NCBI GenBank assembly: GCA_018402305.1
Contig: JAGYJE010000009.1
Span: 1-64,000 of the forward strand
Reading direction: 5' to 3'
Length of the DNA: 64,000 bases
Origin: Puniceicoccaceae bacterium
GTDB taxonomy: Bacteria > Verrucomicrobiota > Verrucomicrobiia > Opitutales > Coraliomargaritaceae
Shown piece after piece: positions 1 to 7,900 of the stretch (positions within the stretch are counted from its first letter, which is position 1; every line of letters begins with the position of its first letter). Both the position numbers and the translations under genes were made by a program. The notes beneath the pieces are model-generated. The model searched no databases, was not told the origin of the DNA, and saw nothing but the letters and a program-made list of their open reading frames with translations.

Positions 1-578
1 CCCTCCGCAGCGAAAGCCTCGCCTATGACGCCTTCGGGCGCATGGATGCGCTCACCGTCGCTGACGACACCGTTGCCTACGGCTTCCATCATGACACCGC
101 CTTCCCGACAACGACGACAGTCTCCAGAGACGGCGCCGCCTCCGTTAGTCAGACCCGCGCCTATGATCAGCGGGGACGACTCGACAGCATCGACGCCTCC
201 GACGGCACCGCCACGCTCTTCTCCGCCACCCAAACCTTCGACACCCACGGGCGCGTCACCCGGATCGGGCTCGACGGCGGCGCGTATTGGGATTACGGTT
301 ATGATTCAATGGGCCAAGTCACCTCAGGCGTGAAGAAAGACTCCGGAGGCACCGCCTTGCCCGGCTACACCTTCGGCTACGGCTCCGACACGATTGGAAC
401 CCGCGAGACGGCGACAAGGGACTCTACCACCGAGGCCTACACGCCGAACCGGCTGAATACGTTGTGGGTAGATCGGGTGTCCTTCGGCGACGGTGTATTC
501 GAGAACCGCTGCGGAAATGCCGATGGAGTTCAGCCAGCCAGCGACCGGGGGCCTTTCTGGTGGCTGACCATTCCGTAG
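1..578 (+). pseudogene. RHS-repeat protein, 3' fragment running into unrelated DNA
   Basis: The frame is open from the window edge (position 3) and encodes RHS/YD-type repeats: LAYDAFGRMDAL, TRAYDQRGRLDSI, QTFDTHGRVTRI and YGYDSMGQVTSG. RHS proteins are large secreted or surface polymorphic toxins or polysaccharide-binding scaffolds. The usual AYTPNRLNQY-like motif is reached near position 460 (EAYTPNRLN). After it the frame reads sequence that is antisense to a hydrolase gene (463-703) until a stop at 578. The normal C-terminal core and toxin tip are therefore missing here. It is a decayed end or an assembly join. The 5' part lies outside the window. Confidence 0.7.
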
Positions 579-703
579 CCACCCCCGGGCAGGACTAATA
601 CGCAGGCAAAGTTGCTGCCATCTTCAAGAAAGCTGGGGTAGAGCCGTGCCTTGGAGAGCACGGGATGGTCGGGGTGCAAGGGTTGTGATTTTTCCGGGAA
701 CAT
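463..703 (-). pseudogene. Alpha/beta hydrolase (acetylesterase-like), truncated and frameshifted
   Basis: Reading leftwards from the ATG at 703, the product begins MFPEKSQPLHPDHP and continues VLVLPGGGYGMVSHQKG, the oxyanion-hole region of acetyl-xylan-esterase-like alpha/beta hydrolases. A single base missing in a C-run near 548 causes a stop. In the next frame the protein resumes as GWLNSIGISAAVLEYTVAEGHP, exactly the family continuation. It is cut off near 463, where RHS sequence begins, so the catalytic Ser-Asp-His part is absent. It starts 6 bp downstream of the sulfatase maturase stop, so it was probably the last gene of that minus-strand group. The frameshift could be a sequencing error; the truncation is a separate event. 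Confidence 0.7.
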
Positions 704-708
704 GGGTA

Positions 709-1989
709 TTAGCGTGTTTTCTTTTTCCGTTGTTCGGCGAGGATCTGCATGACTTCGGCGGGGGCTCTTTGGTTGCGATAGAGCTCCGCCATGATGCGCA
801 TGGCGGGATCGATATGGTTGAAGAATTTTTTGTAGGAGGGGCAGAGGTAGTTGAGGCCCCATTCGCCGTCGGGCGTCCATGTGAAACGGTGCTTTGGGCA
901 CTCTCCATTGCAGGCGAACCGAACACTGCACTCGCGGCAGTATTTCGGGAGTCGATCCCGCTTGGCCTGGCCGAACTCCCGGGCCATTGGGCTGTCAGCC
1001 AGCTCGCCGAGTGAGGTGTTCATCAGGTTGCCCAATTTGTAATTCGGATAGACGTAGTGATCGCAGGTATAGACATCGCCGTCGTGTTCCATCGCGAGTG
1101 CACTGCCGCAGGTCTCTGAGAAGTAGCAAAGGCCACCCGGTGCGCCGACCCATTTGCCGAGGGCGACGTCGAATATCTGGACGTAGGTCTTGCCCACATC
1201 GCGCTTGATCCATTGATCAAAAATCTTGATCAGGAAATCGCCATAGGCCTCGGCCGGAACGGCGAACTCCGACATACGGGGGGCGTCTTTCGACGCCGGT
1301 GCCTGCTCGAGGTCGGGTGGGGCGGCATGGTCCAGGCCCAGCTTGGCGGTCGCGGTGTCGACCTCGCGCTCGACGATGGGGATGAATTGCAAATAGCGCG
1401 AGCCGATGTCTTTGAGGAACTTATAGATCTTGATCGGGTGTTGCACCGTCTGCGCATTGATACAGGTGAGGGTGTTGAACTCCACTTGATGCTTCCGCAG
1501 AATATTGAGCCCGCGCATGACGTCCTTATAGGTGTCGCGGCCTTTTTTATCGACCCGGTAGAAGTTGTGCAAGTCTTCCGGTCCATCGATGGAGAGGCCG
1601 ACCAGAAACTGATTTTCGGCGAGAAATTCGCCCCATTCATCATCCAGCAGCGTGCCGTTGGTCTGGAAGGCATTGGTGATCTGTTTGCCGTTGGCGTGCT
1701 TTTTCTGGAACTCGACCACCTTGTGGAAATAGCTGACCCCAAGAAGGGTGGGCTCGCCGCCCTGGAAGGCGAAACTAACTTCCTGAGAGGGTTGCGCCGC
1801 GATATAGTCCCGAATAAAAGTCTCCAACTTATCGTCGGACATCTTCCAGCGCTCGTTATTCGGATAGAGTTGCTCCTTCTCCAGATAGAAACAGTATTTG
1901 CAGTCCAGGTTGCAGATTGGCCCAATGGCCTTGGCCATGATGTGGAAGGGCTGCCGGGCGGTGTAGGTTTTTTCCCCTGTAGAGACCAT
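709..1989 (-). CDS. Anaerobic sulfatase-maturating enzyme (radical SAM/SPASM)
   Basis: A 426-aa protein. The radical SAM cluster motif is CNLDCKYC at residues 26-33 (CX3CX2C), followed by the AFQGGEPTLLG glycine motif. The C-terminal SPASM region is cysteine rich: CYFSETCGS, YTCDHYVYPNY, YCRECSVRFACNGECPKHRF and LCPSYKKF. These match anaerobic sulfatase maturases, which convert an active-site Cys or Ser of arylsulfatases to formylglycine in the cytoplasm. Length fits the family (about 370-430 aa). It lies 36 bp downstream of an SGNH hydrolase gene and just upstream of a broken alpha/beta hydrolase, a context suggesting degradation of sulfated or acetylated polysaccharide. No sulfatase gene is present in this window. 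Confidence 0.93.
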   Translation of the reverse strand: MVSTGEKTYTARQPFHIMAKAIGPICNLDCKYCFYLEKEQLYPNNERWKMSDDKLETFIRDYIAAQPSQEVSFAFQGGEPTLLGVSYFHKVVEFQKKHANGKQITNAFQTNGTLLDDEWGEFLAENQFLVGLSIDGPEDLHNFYRVDKKGRDTYKDVMRGLNILRKHQVEFNTLTCINAQTVQHPIKIYKFLKDIGSRYLQFIPIVEREVDTATAKLGLDHAAPPDLEQAPASKDAPRMSEFAVPAEAYGDFLIKIFDQWIKRDVGKTYVQIFDVALGKWVGAPGGLCYFSETCGSALAMEHDGDVYTCDHYVYPNYKLGNLMNTSLGELADSPMAREFGQAKRDRLPKYCRECSVRFACNGECPKHRFTWTPDGEWGLNYLCPSYKKFFNHIDPAMRIMAELYRNQRAPAEVMQILAEQRKKKTR

Positions 1990-2025
1990 TGTGATGACAA
2001 GAGCGGCGGCGGGGCGGTGACAATT

Positions 2026-2682
2026 CTATTTGATCGCGGCGATATCGAGGCCGCTCAAAAACGCCCGCGCAATGATCATGTGGCCGACGCCATTCGGATG
2101 GACCCGGTCACCGCATAACGATTGGGAGGGCTGGGCTTCGAGGTAGCCATCGAAGGCCGCTTGGACATCGATGAACGTGGCCTCAAACTCGCTGGCAAGC
2201 CGGCGAGTGATGGCGCCATAAGTGTCCATCATTTTACGCATCGAATCGCTTCGATTCGATTCGATGAAGAAGGGCGTCATCAAAACGAGACCTTTCAGGT
2301 TCGACCGGGTCTGTTCCAGCAAGGTTTTGTAGATAGACTCGTAGCGCTTCGGGTCGACCGGGTTCGGGTCCAGCGGTTGATCGAATTGTCGCCAGACATC
2401 ATTGATGCCGATCATGATCGAAAGCCAGTCCGGTTTAAGGTCGAGGACGTCGCTCGACCAGCGGGCCTCCAGATCAGTGACACGGTTGCCGCTGATACCC
2501 GTATTCAAAACCTCGATCGGCGTTTCAGGGAAGGCCGCACCAAGGAGCGAATCGATCATGTTGACGTAGCCCGTGCCGAGGCCGCCCTGGGTGCGTCGGC
2601 CGACAGGGCGCACGCGACCGGTGTCCGTGATCGAGTCGCCAATAAAGAGAAGTCTTTGTTTCGGTTTGAAGGGAAATGTCAT
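2026..2682 (-). CDS. SGNH/GDSL-family hydrolase
   Basis: A 218-aa protein with the four SGNH blocks in order: LLFIGDSITDTG (block I, nucleophile Ser), NTGISGNRVTDL (block II Gly), IMIGINDVWRQF (block III Asn) and DRVHPNGVGH (block V Asp-His dyad). No signal peptide is visible, so it is probably a cytoplasmic esterase or acetylesterase. It is transcribed with the sulfatase maturase 36 bp downstream. Substrate cannot be told from sequence; deacetylation of sugars is an inference from the neighbours. Confidence 0.88.
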   Translation of the reverse strand: MTFPFKPKQRLLFIGDSITDTGRVRPVGRRTQGGLGTGYVNMIDSLLGAAFPETPIEVLNTGISGNRVTDLEARWSSDVLDLKPDWLSIMIGINDVWRQFDQPLDPNPVDPKRYESIYKTLLEQTRSNLKGLVLMTPFFIESNRSDSMRKMMDTYGAITRRLASEFEATFIDVQAAFDGYLEAQPSQSLCGDRVHPNGVGHMIIARAFLSGLDIAAIK

Positions 2683-2752
2683 TGAGATTAAAGTTTAGTC
2701 GAGTGCGGGCGCGATGAGCAATCCGGTTTTTCGGAAATGATGGGAGGAGGGA

Positions 2753-2780
2753 AACATCGAACGCTCAACATCGAACGTTG
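2753..2780. repeat. Tandem 14-bp repeat, two copies
   Basis: Two adjacent copies of AACATCGAACGYTS (2753-2766 and 2767-2780) lie in the gap between the SGNH hydrolase start and the damaged ndk gene. The unit contains a TCGA core. Confidence 0.6.
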
Positions 2781-2891
2781 AATGCGAGTGGGCAGAAAGG
2801 GTCAGCCCAATGTTTGCTACCTTATGCGAAGTGGTATTATCGCGCTCCCGTCCTGATGTCGCTTCCCACTCACAGACGCAAAAATGTGCTT

Positions 2892-2919
2892 TTGACTTGT
2901 CACTGCAGGTTCCCATACA
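2892..2919 (+). promoter_or_regulatory. Probable sigma-70-type promoter of ndk
   Basis: TTGACT at 2892-2897 and CATACA at 2914-2919 are separated by 16 bp and lie 28 bp upstream of the ndk ATG. A short direct repeat, CACTGCA, flanks the -10 region (2901-2907 and 2918-2924). Confidence 0.4.
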
Positions 2920-2947
2920 CTGCAAGGGTCTCATTAAATAAAACCCT

Positions 2948-3353
2948 ATGGAAGAAGCACTTATTATTCTCAAGCCGGACTGCATGGAAAAGCGCATCGC
3001 CGGCAGGGAGTCATCTCACGCTTCGAAAACGCTGGATTTGAAATCGTTGCTGCAAAATCATGCAGCTCGATGGACCGATTCTGCGGGAGCACTACGCGCA
3101 CGTCGCGGACAAGCCCTTTTTCCGGAGATTGAGTCGTTTATGAGCAGCCGTCCGGTCGTGCCCTTGATCCCTTCGTAGCGAAGGCGTCATCACCAAGGTA
3201 CGCGAGCTCCTCGGAGCCAACGAATTCGCAAGAGGCGGCGGGGGCACCATCCGGGGCGACCTCGGTACGGACATGATGCGCAACGTCGTACACGCCTCCG
3301 ATAGCCTTGAGGCTGCCGCGGCCGAAAAGAAGCGCTTTTTTCCTGAACTGTAG
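2948..3353 (+). pseudogene. ndk: Nucleoside diphosphate kinase, multiply frameshifted
   Basis: The start reads MEEALIILKPDCMEKRIAGR, typical of Ndk, which transfers the gamma-phosphate of ATP to NDPs through a phospho-histidine. Frame switches then reveal ISRFENAGFEI, FFPEIESFMSSRPVVPLI, VITKVRELLGA, TIRGDLGTDMMRNVVHASDSLEAA and KKRFFPEL, ending at the TAG at 3351. The catalytic His segment (RNVVHASDS) is preserved in one frame. About four frame changes are needed over 135 codons. No full-length product can be made as the sequence stands. Because Ndk is nearly universal, either an intact copy exists elsewhere or the sequence here contains errors. Confidence 0.85.
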
Positions 3354-3356
3354 ATC

Positions 3357-3830
3357 GTGAAGGTCAAGACGGGGATCGGGTTGGACAGCCACCGTTTCGT
3401 GGAAGGCGAATGAGTCGACCCTTTGTCCTCGGCAGGCTGGTTTTGACGATGCACCCGCGCTGGCGGGCAACAGCGACGCGGATGTCCTCCTGCACGCCGT
3501 GACCGATGCTATCAGCGGCGACGGGGCGCATCATCGGAGCGGTGGCCGACGCGATGTGCCGGAGGGAGTGACAGATAGTCGGGCGTATTTGAAAGCCGCC
3601 CTTACTTGAGGATCTGGGCGGCTGGGAGTCAGCCATCTATCGGTCGCTCTAGGTGTCTGCGGCCTAAGATCGACGCAAAGGTGCCAGCCTTGCAGGCTCC
3701 TTTTGCCGGGTTACTTGGTGTGGGTCTGGACGCAATCTGCATTACAGCCACCACCGGCGAAGGCCCCTCAACGACTGCGGGCGTGGCCTGGGTATTTACG
3801 CCACAGCAGTTATCACAGTGGTGTCGACTT
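3357..3830 (+). pseudogene. ispF: 2-C-methyl-D-erythritol 2,4-cyclodiphosphate synthase, multiply frameshifted
   Basis: A GTG start 3 bp after ndk gives VKVKTGIGLDSHRFVEGE, the metal-binding DxH of IspF (non-mevalonate isoprenoid pathway). Other frames continue in order: SRPFVLGRLV, DDAPALAGNSDADVLLHAVTDAISG, DSRAYLKAAL, RPKIDAKVP, AGLLGVGLDAICITATTGEG and GIYATAVITVVST. About ten small indels, several in mononucleotide runs, break the frame, while the codons between them look conserved. IspF is essential where the MEP pathway is used, so another copy or sequence error is implied. The 3' end is approximate. Confidence 0.8.
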
Positions 3831-3892
3831 GGGGGCGGGGATCAGCGTGGATAAACTCGACTTGGAGGAATCAGGCGAATTTCACTCGGCAG

Positions 3893-4569
3893 TCAGGAAA
3901 GATAGCCCTCCAGTGTCCTCCAGACCGTTTCAGCGATGATTTCTGACCGGCGGCATTGGGATGGATTGCATCGTCTGGTTCAGAGCCGGGTCGCCCCCAC
4001 GCCTTCGAGGAGGAAGGGGATCCGCACGACGTTTTTCTTCGGCGACAAGGAAAAGGTTTCGAAGAAGCGCTCCGCGTAGTCCCCGCGCCATACTCTCGCA
4101 ACCTTTTTTAGGCGTGAGGTGATTACATTTTCACAGTGGCTTTCAAGGCTAAGAGTTTGCAGTTTATAAGGTATTACAGCCACCCTGGAGTTTTTAAGTG
4201 AGTTTTCTTTCCACAGGCACACCTACTGCCTGCAGAAGTGCAAATCTGTTACTCTGCCCAAAGCTAATCCGGCGATGGCAGGCCTGGCTGCTGCCGGGGC
4301 GCGGGCGACGCGCCGAAGTCCCCGGCTGTGGTATCGCCGCTCACTCCGGCGTTGACGACTTCGTAGCTAAGCTCCCGCGCATCAATTTTCGCCTGAAGGA
4401 GGGCCGGGTAGGCGGCAGCCGGGTCAGCCCATATCCGGCTGTAATGCTATCGCCGATAAACACGATCTTATCAACGGCGCTTGCCAGCAAGCCCCGATTG
4501 CGGAATGCTCAGTAATCCGAGACAGGCAAGCAAACCGCTCCAGCATTTAGCGCCGCCAATTTTATCCAT
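3893..4569 (-). pseudogene. tesA: TesA-like SGNH acyl-CoA thioesterase/lysophospholipase, broken
   Basis: Read leftwards from the ATG at 4569, a signal-peptide-like start (MDKIGGAKCWSGLLACLG) leads to DKIVFIGDSITAGYG (block I) and VVNAGVSGDTTAG (block II), then DYAERFFETFSL, IPFLLEGVG and DAIHPNAAGQK (block V) close to the TCA at 3893. TesA hydrolyses thioesters and lysophospholipids in the periplasm. Several frame changes occur. The middle of the protein, which should carry the GGND block III, is replaced by AT-rich unrelated sequence (about 4105-4255). It is divergent from the ybbA/ybbP-like pair, the same arrangement as in E. coli. Confidence 0.75.
4105..4255. other. AT-rich segment replacing the core of tesA
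   Basis: About 150 bp of clearly AT-richer DNA sits where roughly 60 codons of TesA, including block III, should be. Flanking sequence on both sides reads as TesA. No ORF or known element is recognised in it. Confidence 0.55.
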
Positions 4570-4627
4570 AGTCCACTCATTTATGTCAGTCAGGTTCAAT
4601 CAGGGAAATGTCGCGCCGGAAGCGGAA

Positions 4628-5330
4628 ATGTCAATCGGCCGCTGCTATCACTGAAGGGTGTCGGGTAAAACCTACCAAAGCGGCGGCCAGCCGCTCACCG
4701 TGCTGCGGGGGGATCGATCTGGAGGTGGGGGCCGGTGCGCGCTGCGCCATCGTCGGGATCAGCGGGGGTGTCGGAGAGACGACGCTCCTGGGGTTGTGTG
4801 CCGGACTCGACCGCCCAAGCGAGGGGTCGGTGCAGCTTGCCGGGTATGACCTCTCCCTTATGGGTGAGGATGGCTTGGCAGAGCTCCGCAACGCCCAGGT
4901 CGGCTTTGTCTTTCAGAGTTTTCAATTGCTCCCGTCGCTTACGGCCCTGGAAAACGTGCTCGTGCCACTCGAGTTGCAGGGAGGCGGGCGCGAAGCGAGG
5001 ACGGAGGCCGAGGCTCGCCTCGCCGATGTCGGTCTCGGCGAACGCATGCACCACTACCCCTCGCAACTGTCGGGTGGCGAACAGCAGCGGGTGGCCCTGG
5101 CGCGCGCCTTTGTGCATCGCCCAAAAATCCTCTTCGCCGACGAGCCCACCGGCAACCTTGACGCCGAGACGAGCCAGCCCATCGAGCAGATGCTGTTTGA
5201 GCTGAATGAGAACTTTGGGACGGCGCTTGTCCTCGTCACGCACGACCCGGAACTGGCCAAGCGCGTCGGGCGCGTCGTCCAGATGCGGGCCGGCTCGATT
5301 GAGAGTGATAGGCAGGTAGGGCAGGTATGA
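4628..5330 (+). pseudogene. ybbA: LolD/YbbA-type ABC transporter ATPase, damaged
   Basis: From about 4695 one frame is open to 5330 and encodes IDLEVGAGARCAIVG, the Q-loop GFVFQSFQLLPSL, the signature LSGGEQQRVALARAF, Walker B ILFADEPTGNLD and the H-loop VLVTHDPELA, as in MacB/LolD-family ATPases. The first 25 codons need two or three frame corrections (RPLLSLKGV, KTYQSGGQPLTVLRG). Walker A reads GISGGVGETTLL, with one extra residue and Glu instead of the essential Lys, so the product would not be expected to hydrolyse ATP. It overlaps the permease by ATGA. Its partner and the divergent tesA indicate the YbbAP locus. Confidence 0.8.
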
Positions 5331-7900
5331 GCTCGCCACAAAGCAAAGCTTCGCTGCCCCGCAGTCTTTTCCATCTGCTTTGGCACCCCTGGGTCTGGCG
5401 TATGGCGCAGCGTGATACGCGGCGCGAACGAAAGCGCCTGGCGGTCTTTGCCGGATCCATCGTCATCGGGGTGGGGGCACTGGTCACGATCCACGCACTG
5501 CGGGCCAGTCTGGAGAGCGGCGTGGCTCTGCAAGCCCGTGAGTTGTTGGGGAGTGATTTACAGGTCGGCGCGCGCGAGCCGCTGGATCGGGAAGGTTTGG
5601 CGGCCGTCTTCGGCGACGATGTGGTCGAGGCGGCCTTCGAGACCAGTTTTTCCAGCATGCTGCGCTTTTCAGGGTCCGACAGCGCGCGGCTCGTGCAAGT
5701 GCGGGCCAGCGCGGGGCAGTATCCTTTCTACGGTGCGGTGGAAGCAGAACCGGGTGGGGTCTGGGCGGCGCTGGAGCAGGACGCCCCCGTCATTCTTCTG
5801 GAAAGCGCTCTGCTGGAGCAATTCGGTGTCGAGGTGGGGGCTACGGTGCAGCTTGGGCAGGCGGAGCTGGCCATCACCGAGCGGGTAACCAAACCGGCTC
5901 CGTATCGGACGCTTTGCCAGTTTGCGCCCCGGGGCCTACATCAATGAGGCGACGCTGAAGGCGTCGGAGCTATTGGCGAGGACCAGTCTGACGCGGCACT
6001 ACGCGCATCTGCGTCTGGCGGATAGCGTGGATGCCGAGGCGCTGTCCATGCGTCTCCGCAGAGCTTTTCCCGAGGCGGGCTTCCGCTGAAACACCGAATC
6101 GCGCCAAAGGCAATTGGGGGAGGTTCTGGATCGCCCAGGCAATTTCTGAGTCTGATCGCCCTGTTCAGTCTGGTCTTGGGGCCATCGGCGTGGCCAGCGC
6201 GATGCAGGCGCAAGTCCGGCGTCGGCAGCGAGCATCGCCATTCTGCGCTGCCTGGGTACTCCAGTGCAAAGCGGCCTTTGCGATCCTACCTCATCAGGCC
6301 TCGGTCCTCGGGTTGATCGGTTCATGCTGGGTGCCCTGCTGGCGGTGGGTATTCACGCAGTGATTGTTGCCTTCTTTCAGGAAGCGCTGCCCGTGACGCT
6401 CGCGGTTGTTCCGGAATGGGGCGTGGTCCTGCGCACGACGGCTGTTGGCTTCATCGCCTGCGTCGGTTTTGCCTTGTTGCCTCTGCAACAGGTGCGTGAC
6501 GTGGCTCCGCTGGCGGTGCTGCGTGCTTTTAGCGGTGATGGTGGGCGCAAGCGCCAACTGCGCCGCATGGTACCCATTGTCGGGTTTTGCTCGGGCTGTT
6601 GACCTTGCTGGCGGTGCTGGCGACCTTGGCGCGAGGCGTCGGGCGGGAGCGTCCTCCTCGGGCTGGGATTCGTCGTGGTGTTCCTCGTCCTGGCCCTGCT
6701 GGTCCCGGGCACTCATAGCTGATCGCGCGCCGCGTCGCCCGCGGGCCTGTCAACTACCTGACCCGCCAAGGTATCTCGAATCTCTTTCGGCCAAACAACC
6801 AGACGCTACTCTTCACCGTCTCCCTCGGCCTGGGGATCTTCCTGCTGACGCTGACGCTCCTCTTACGGGCACTGCTCCTCGATCAAATTGCCGTCGCCAA
6901 AGCGGGGGAGGGGCCGAATATTTTTTTCGTCGATGTGCAGCCGGATCAAGTGACGGGCCTCGGAGAACTTCTGGAGACGCAGGGCCTGCCCGTTCTGGAG
7001 GTAGCTCCAGGAAGTAAGGTGACAATGCGCATCGCCGGGATCAATGGCGTGGACGCCGCTGAGCTACGGAAAACGATCAAGTGCCCGGATGGGTTTTGCG
7101 GCAGCAGTTTCGCTCCTCTTACCGCAATACCTTAAACGCGACCGAGACAGGTGTTGGCGGAGTCTGGCCGCCGGCTGGCTGGGCAGGGAGGAGCCGATCC
7201 CGCTCTCCCTGGAACTCGACATGGCCGAAGATCTAAACGTTGGCCTGGGCGACCGCATCCCCTTCTCGACGTCCAGGGCTTGCCGCTGGAGACCGAGATC
7301 ATCCCTTGCGTGAGGTGGATTGGGCACAGTTTAATCTCAACTTCTTCATGATTTTTCCGAACGGCATCCTGGAGGATGCGCCGGAGGTTTCACGTGACCA
7401 TGCGGATACCGGAGGGCCAAACCTCGGGGCCGCTTCAATCGGTCGTGGCGAGCTATCAAAACGTCTCGGTGATCGATCTGACCTCGATTCTCAAAACGGT
7501 GCAAACCCTGCTCGGGCGGGTCTCCCAAGCCGTGCAGGTGCTCTCTCTTCACCGTGGCGGCGGGCGTTTGCATTTTGGTGGGGATCTTTCTCAACGGACG
7601 GGAGCAACGGCGCTACGAAGCCGTTCTGCTGCGCACGCTGGGGCCACGACCCGGCAGTTACACTTTCATCTTCAGCGTCGAATTCGGCGTGCTTGGCCTG
7701 CTTGCTGCGCTGGCCGGTGGCGGCTTGGCTGTGTTGGCTTACTATCCGCTGGCCCCGGAAAGTTTCCTTCTCCCTGGACCCGGTCTTTCCGCTGGTGCCA
7801 CTCTTGCTCTATTGGCCGGGGCCTGCCTGCTCTCCGTAATCATGGGTGCCTGGCTGAGCCGGGGATTACCCCGGGCGTCGCCGCTGGCCCGGCCTATGCG
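5327..7900 (+). pseudogene. ybbP: YbbP/FtsX-type ABC permease, about a dozen frameshifts
   Basis: The ATG overlaps the stop of the ATPase. The first 200 codons are open (QRDTRRERKRLAVFAGSIVIGVGALVTIHALRASLE, a first membrane helix, then a periplasmic MacB-like domain). The rest is scattered over all three frames: FLSLIALFSLVLGAIGVASAMQ, VLRTTAVGFIACVGFALLPL, LLFTVSLGLGIFLLTLTLLL, IFFVDVQPDQVTGLGELLET and SVEFGVLGLLAALAGGGLAVLAYY, ending near [13 protein letters not shown]. This is the order expected for a large permease of about 830 aa with two FtsX modules. Its 3' end overlaps the 3' end of the opposing dinG. Confidence 0.8.

Noticed and set aside
2695..2997. Minus-strand ORF of 100 codons covering the ndk promoter
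   Set aside because: No similarity to a known family, and it overlaps the tandem repeat and the ndk start.
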